A program made the translations under genes and the position numbers. The notes beneath the pieces are model-generated. The model ran no database searches. It was not told the origin of the DNA and saw only the letters and a list, made by a program, of their open reading frames with translations. DNA of 64,000 nucleotides from Conexibacter sp. CPCC 206217. Its GTDB lineage: Bacteria > Actinomycetota > Thermoleophilia > Solirubrobacterales > Solirubrobacteraceae. Shown here one piece after another: positions 60,507-64,000 of this stretch. The stretch covers positions 124,001 through 188,000 of the forward strand of contig NZ_JAUTDO010000007.1 of NCBI RefSeq assembly GCF_030646165.1, in the 5' to 3' direction. The stretch's first letter is position 1; each line of letters opens with the position of its first letter.

Positions 60507-61601
60507 ATGGAAAGCGGCAGCTATCTCGCAGTCATCAAGGTCGTCGGTGTCGGCGGCGGTGGAACCAACGCGGTCAACCGCATGGTCGACGCCGGCCTGC
60601 GAGGCGTCGAGTTCATCGCAGCGAACACGGACGCCCAGGCGCTGCAGATGTGCGACGCCGACATCAAGCTCAACATCGGCCATGAGCTGACCAAGGGCCT
60701 CGGCGCGGGTGCCAACCCGGACGTCGGCCACGGTGCGGCGGCCGAGTCGCGCGACGCGATCAAGGAGGCGCTGAAGGGCGCCGACATGGTCTTCGTGACG
60801 GCGGGCGAGGGTGGCGGCACCGGTACCGGCGCCGCGCCGGTGATCGCCGAGATCGCCAAGAACGAGATCGGCGCGCTCACCGTCGGCGTCGTCACGCGCC
60901 CGTTCAGCTTCGAGGGCGCCAACCGCAACCGCCAGGCCGAAGAGGGCATCCAGCGACTGCGCGAGCAGGTCGACACGCTGATCGTGATCCCCAACGAGAA
61001 GCTGCTCGGCGTCGTCGAGCGCCGCACGACGATCATCGAGGCGTTCCGCGAGGCCGACAACGTGCTGCGCCAGGGCGTCCAGGGCATCACCGACCTGATC
61101 ACGATCCCCGGCCTGATCAACCTCGACTTCGCCGACGTGCGCACGATCATGCACAACGCCGGCACGGCGCTGATGGGCATCGGCACCGCCGGCGGCGAGA
61201 CGCGCGCAGTCGACGCCGCCAAGGCGGCGGTCTCCTCGCCGCTGCTGGAGGCCTCCGTCGAGGGCGCCACCGGCATCCTGCTGAACATCACCGGCGGCCA
61301 CGACCTCGGCCTCTTCGAGGTCAACGAGGCGGCGGAGATCGTCTCGGCCGCGGCCGACGCGAACTCGAACATCATCTTCGGCGCGGTGATCGACGACACG
61401 ATGGGCGACGACGTCCGTGTGACGGTGATTGCGACCGGCTTCGAGCACGGCGGCGGCGGGCCGGTCGCGCGCGCCACCAACGAGGCGCGCGAGACCGCCA
61501 GAACGACGCGCAGACGCCGCGACGTGACGATGGACGACCGCCAGCGCTCGTCGCTGGAGATCAGCGACGACGACATCGACATCCCGTCGTTCCTGCGCTG
61601 A
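60507..61601 (+). CDS. ftsZ: Cell division GTPase FtsZ
   Basis: A 364-residue tubulin homologue that forms the division ring. It has VVGVGGGGTNAVNRM, the GTP signature GGGTGTG (102-108), the T7 loop NLDFADVRTIM and the C-terminal partner-binding peptide DDDIDIPSFLR. The linker between GTPase domain and tail is short and Arg-rich. A 9-bp terminator hairpin follows 5 nt after the stop. Confidence 0.98.
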   Translation: MESGSYLAVIKVVGVGGGGTNAVNRMVDAGLRGVEFIAANTDAQALQMCDADIKLNIGHELTKGLGAGANPDVGHGAAAESRDAIKEALKGADMVFVTAGEGGGTGTGAAPVIAEIAKNEIGALTVGVVTRPFSFEGANRNRQAEEGIQRLREQVDTLIVIPNEKLLGVVERRTTIIEAFREADNVLRQGVQGITDLITIPGLINLDFADVRTIMHNAGTALMGIGTAGGETRAVDAAKAAVSSPLLEASVEGATGILLNITGGHDLGLFEVNEAAEIVSAAADANSNIIFGAVIDDTMGDDVRVTVIATGFEHGGGGPVARATNEARETARTTRRRRDVTMDDRQRSSLEISDDDIDIPSFLR

Positions 61602-61606
61602 GCTGC

Positions 61607-61627
61607 GGCGCCCCCGCTGGGGGCGCC
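61607..61627 (+). terminator. Terminator hairpin after ftsZ
   Basis: GGCGCCCCC-GCT-GGGGGCGCC is a perfect 9-bp stem beginning 5 nt after the ftsZ stop codon, followed by GTTCC. Confidence 0.75.
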
Positions 61628-61691
61628 GTTCCGGAGTGCGTCGCGGCGCCGTTTGCTGCGTCAGGGCGAGCTTCGCGGCCGGGTGGATTGG

Positions 61692-61697
61692 TAGCCT
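61692..61697 (+). promoter_or_regulatory. -10 element (TAGCCT) of the glycine cleavage operon
   Basis: TAGCCT lies 10 nt before the gcvT GTG with no ribosome-binding site. I see no glycine-riboswitch architecture in the 106-bp gap. Confidence 0.45.
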
Positions 61698-61707
61698 CCG
61701 ACGCCCT

Positions 61708-62799
61708 GTGAGCGCTTCTGAGACGTCCCTCCGCCGCACCCCGTTGTTCGACCGCCACAAGGCCCTCGGCGCGAAGCTCGTGCCGTTCGCGGGCTGGGAG
61801 ATGCCGGTCCAGTACCCGGCCGGCATCAAGGCCGAGCACCTGTCCGTCCGTGACGCCGTCGGCGTCTTCGACGTCTCCCACATGGGCGAGGTCGAGACGC
61901 GCGGTCCGGGCGCGCTGCGCTTCCTGCAGCGGATCCTCTCCAACGACGTCGAGAAGATCGCCGTCGGCGGCGCGCAGTACAGCGTGCTGTGCAAGGAGGA
62001 CGGCGGCGTCCTCGACGACCTCTTCACCTACCGGCTGGGCGACGACCGCTACCTGACGGTCACCAACGCTGACAACCACGAGAAGGACCTCGCGTGGTTC
62101 GTCAAGCAGGCGCAGGCGTTCGACGACGTCGAGGTGATCGACCGCGCGGCCGACTACGCGATGCTCGCGGTCCAGGGTCCGCAGGCGCGCGGCCTGGTCG
62201 AGCGGCTGCTGGCCGACGGCGAGGCGCTGCCCGCCCGCTTCAAGACCGCCGAGCTGACCGTCGCCGGCGCGCCGGCGCTCGTCTGCGGCACCGGCTACAC
62301 CGGCGAGGACGGCGTCGAACTGCTGGTCGCTCCCGCGGACGCGCCCGCCGTCTGGGACGCCGTCACCGCGGCCGGCGCCGCGCCGGTCGGCCTCGCCGCG
62401 CGCGACACGCTGCGCCTGGAGGTCTGCTTCCACCTCTACGGCAACGACCTGATGGAGTCGCGCGGCCCGATCGAGGCCGGCCTCGGCTGGTGCTGCAAGG
62501 AGCAGACCGGCTTCATCGGCTCCGACGCCGTCGCGGCCGCGCGCGCCGTCGGGCCGAGCGAGCTGCTCGCCCCGTTCGTCTTCACCGGCCCGGGCATCCC
62601 GCGCCAGGGCAACGCCGTCGTCGTCGGCGGCGAGGTCACGAGCGGGACGCTGTCGCCGAGCCTCGAGATCGGCATCGGGATGGCGTACCTGCCGGTGCAG
62701 CGGGCCGTGCCGGGCACGGAGATCGAAGTGGACGTGCGCGGCAAGCTGCGCCCGGCCGTCGTCAAGGAAAAGCCTCTCTTCAGAAAGGGCGCCAGCTAA
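61708..62799 (+). CDS. gcvT: Glycine cleavage system T protein (aminomethyltransferase)
   Basis: A 363-residue tetrahydrofolate-dependent enzyme. Motifs: LVPFAGWEMPVQYPAGIKAEHLSVRDAVGVFDVSHMGE, GTGYTGEDGVELL, LAARDTLRLEVCFHLYGNDL and the C-terminal barrel VTSGTLSPSLEIGIGMAYLP. The start is GTG. First gene of the gcvT-gcvH-gcvPA operon; its stop overlaps the gcvH start by 1 bp (TAATG). Confidence 0.95.
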   Translation: MSASETSLRRTPLFDRHKALGAKLVPFAGWEMPVQYPAGIKAEHLSVRDAVGVFDVSHMGEVETRGPGALRFLQRILSNDVEKIAVGGAQYSVLCKEDGGVLDDLFTYRLGDDRYLTVTNADNHEKDLAWFVKQAQAFDDVEVIDRAADYAMLAVQGPQARGLVERLLADGEALPARFKTAELTVAGAPALVCGTGYTGEDGVELLVAPADAPAVWDAVTAAGAAPVGLAARDTLRLEVCFHLYGNDLMESRGPIEAGLGWCCKEQTGFIGSDAVAAARAVGPSELLAPFVFTGPGIPRQGNAVVVGGEVTSGTLSPSLEIGIGMAYLPVQRAVPGTEIEVDVRGKLRPAVVKEKPLFRKGAS

Positions 62800-63185
62800 T
62801 GGCCGACGCGAGCTACCCCGAGGACCTGCTCTACCACGCCGAGCACGACTGGGCCCGGATCGACGGCGACATCGCCACGTTCGGCGTTACCTGGTTCGCC
62901 CAGGACTCACTCGGCGACGTCGTCTTCTTCGACCCGCCGAAGGTCGGCGCAGAGGTGACCGCGGGCGAAGGCTACGCTGAGGTGGAGTCCGTCAAGGCCG
63001 TCTCCGACGTGATCGCCCCGCTCAGCGGCGAGATCGTCGAGGTCAACGAGGCCCTGAAGGACACGCCCGAGCAGATCAACGACGACCCCTACGGCGAGGG
63101 CTGGATGGTGAAGGTGCGGCTCAGCGATCCCTCGCAGACGGCGACCCTGCTCGACGCCGCCACCTACACCGCGCAGCTGGACTGA
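62799..63185 (+). CDS. gcvH: Glycine cleavage system H protein
   Basis: A 128-residue lipoyl carrier. The lipoyl lysine is K66 in VESVKAVSD. Flanking family segments are LGDVVFFDPPKVG and INDDPYGEGWMVKV. It carries the aminomethyl intermediate between P, T and L proteins. Confidence 0.96.
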   Translation: MADASYPEDLLYHAEHDWARIDGDIATFGVTWFAQDSLGDVVFFDPPKVGAEVTAGEGYAEVESVKAVSDVIAPLSGEIVEVNEALKDTPEQINDDPYGEGWMVKVRLSDPSQTATLLDAATYTAQLD

Positions 63186-63207
63186 GAAGGGGCTGACCGA
63201 GACCGAT

Positions 63208-64000
63208 ATGAGCACGTACACCTCCGCAACAGACGCCGATCGGCGCGCGATGCTCGACGCGATCGGCGTCGACTCGATCGACGCGCTGTTCGCCGACATC
63301 CCCGCCAGCCTGCGCCTCGGGCGCGGGCTCGACCTGCCCGCCGGCATGGCAGAGCAGGAGGTGTACGCCCATCTGCGCGACCTCGCGGCGCGCAACGTCT
63401 CGGCCGAGGACGAGGTCAGCTTCCTCGGCGCCGGCATGTACGACTCCTACGTGCCGGCGCTGATCGACTCGATCATCCTGCGCTCCGAGTTCCTGACGCC
63501 GTACACGCCGTACCAGCCCGAGATCTCGCAGGGCGGTCTGCAGGTGATGTTCGAGTACCAGACGGCGATTTCGGAGCTGACGGGCCTGCCGGTCTCCAAT
63601 GCCTCCGTCTACGAGGGTCCGAGCGCCGTCGGCGCCGCCGGGTACCTCGCGAAGCTGACCAACGGCCGTCCGCGCGTGCTGGCCTCGCGCGGCGTGCACC
63701 CGCACAGCCGCCAGACGCTCGTGACGCTGTCCTACGGCTACGGCCAGACGGTGCAGGAGATCCCGCTCAAGGACGGCGTCACCGACCTCGAGGCGCTGAA
63801 GGCGGCGCTGGCCGACGACGTCTCCGCCGTCGTGCTGCAGCAGCCGAACTTCCTCGGCTCCGTGGAGGACGTCGCGGAGCTGACCGCGGCCGCGAAGGAG
63901 CACGGCGCGCTGGTGATCTGCGCGTGCGACCCGATCCCGCTCGGGATCCTGCAGCCGCCCGGCGAGCAGGGCGTCGACATCGCCGTCGGCGAGGGCCAGA
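63208..64000 (+). CDS. gcvPA: Glycine decarboxylase P protein subunit 1, N-terminal part
   Basis: The first 264 codons are present; the gene continues past base 64000. TPYQPEISQGGLQVMFEYQTAISELTGLPVSNASVYEGPSAVGAA is characteristic of the two-subunit (GcvPA/GcvPB) form. The PLP lysine lies in GcvPB, presumably just downstream. ATG at 63208, 22 bp after gcvH; GAAGGGG lies about 16 nt upstream. Confidence 0.93.
   Translation, partial: MSTYTSATDADRRAMLDAIGVDSIDALFADIPASLRLGRGLDLPAGMAEQEVYAHLRDLAARNVSAEDEVSFLGAGMYDSYVPALIDSIILRSEFLTPYTPYQPEISQGGLQVMFEYQTAISELTGLPVSNASVYEGPSAVGAAGYLAKLTNGRPRVLASRGVHPHSRQTLVTLSYGYGQTVQEIPLKDGVTDLEALKAALADDVSAVVLQQPNFLGSVEDVAELTAAAKEHGALVICACDPIPLGILQPPGEQGVDIAVGEGQ

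Noticed and set aside
59307..62027. 906-codon antisense frame across ftsQ, ftsZ and gcvT
   Set aside because: It is the mirror of three well-conserved genes and shows no recognisable domain.

Overview
The window is high-GC bacterial DNA that I read as actinobacterial. Genes are packed with ATGA, GTGA and TGATG overlaps. The division/cell-wall (dcw) cluster is monoderm in style with no ftsA, MurE carries the DNPR motif for meso-diaminopimelate, and several genes look leaderless. A deep-branching actinobacterium of the Thermoleophilia/Solirubrobacterales (Conexibacter-like) type is my best guess; this is inference, not a database result. I recognised no tRNA, rRNA, insertion sequence or CRISPR array.

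Region 1 (1-19.1 kb) is a catabolic island. It holds a luciferase-like flavin oxidoreductase, a class III aminotransferase, three SDR dehydrogenases, an IclR-family regulator, a five-gene peptide/opine-type ABC importer, hydantoinase/oxoprolinase subunits HyuA and HyuB, a 2-oxoacid dehydrogenase set (E1 alpha, E1 beta, E2, no E3) and a creatinase-like M24 protein. A 15-bp palindrome TATCGC-N3-GCGATA sits in the divergent aminotransferase/SDR promoter, twice before the importer, and in the divergent SDR/hyuA promoter. This ties the genes into one probable regulon of the local IclR protein. The substrate is unknown; a cyclic amide or N-alkyl amino-acid derivative fits the enzymes.

Region 2 (19.1-30.7 kb) is mixed: a dienelactone hydrolase, an FKBP lipoprotein, a PAP2 phosphatase, a cobalamin adenosyltransferase beside a DUF4430 (transcobalamin-like) lipoprotein, a secreted propeller/PKD protein coupled to folP, a transaldolase-like protein without its Schiff-base lysine, a Rho-like protein without key ATPase elements, a MOSC protein and an Ohr peroxidase. 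Region 3 (30.8-39.5 kb) joins a two-component pair, Tad/Flp pilus genes (cpaB, cpaF, tadB, tadC) and two c-di-GMP-type proteins (membrane HD-GYP and EAL-HDOD). A nitronate monooxygenase and a Vps62-like protein follow.

Region 4 (42.2-61.6 kb) is the dcw cluster: mraZ, rsmH, ftsL, ftsI, murE, mraY, murD, ftsW, murG, then a block of four other genes (SGNH hydrolase, desaturase, two-component pair), then murC, ftsQ, ftsZ. murF and murB are absent from their usual places. FtsL is very large with a Thr/Asp repeat tail. Region 5 (61.7-64 kb) starts the glycine cleavage operon gcvT-gcvH-gcvPA, which runs off the end.
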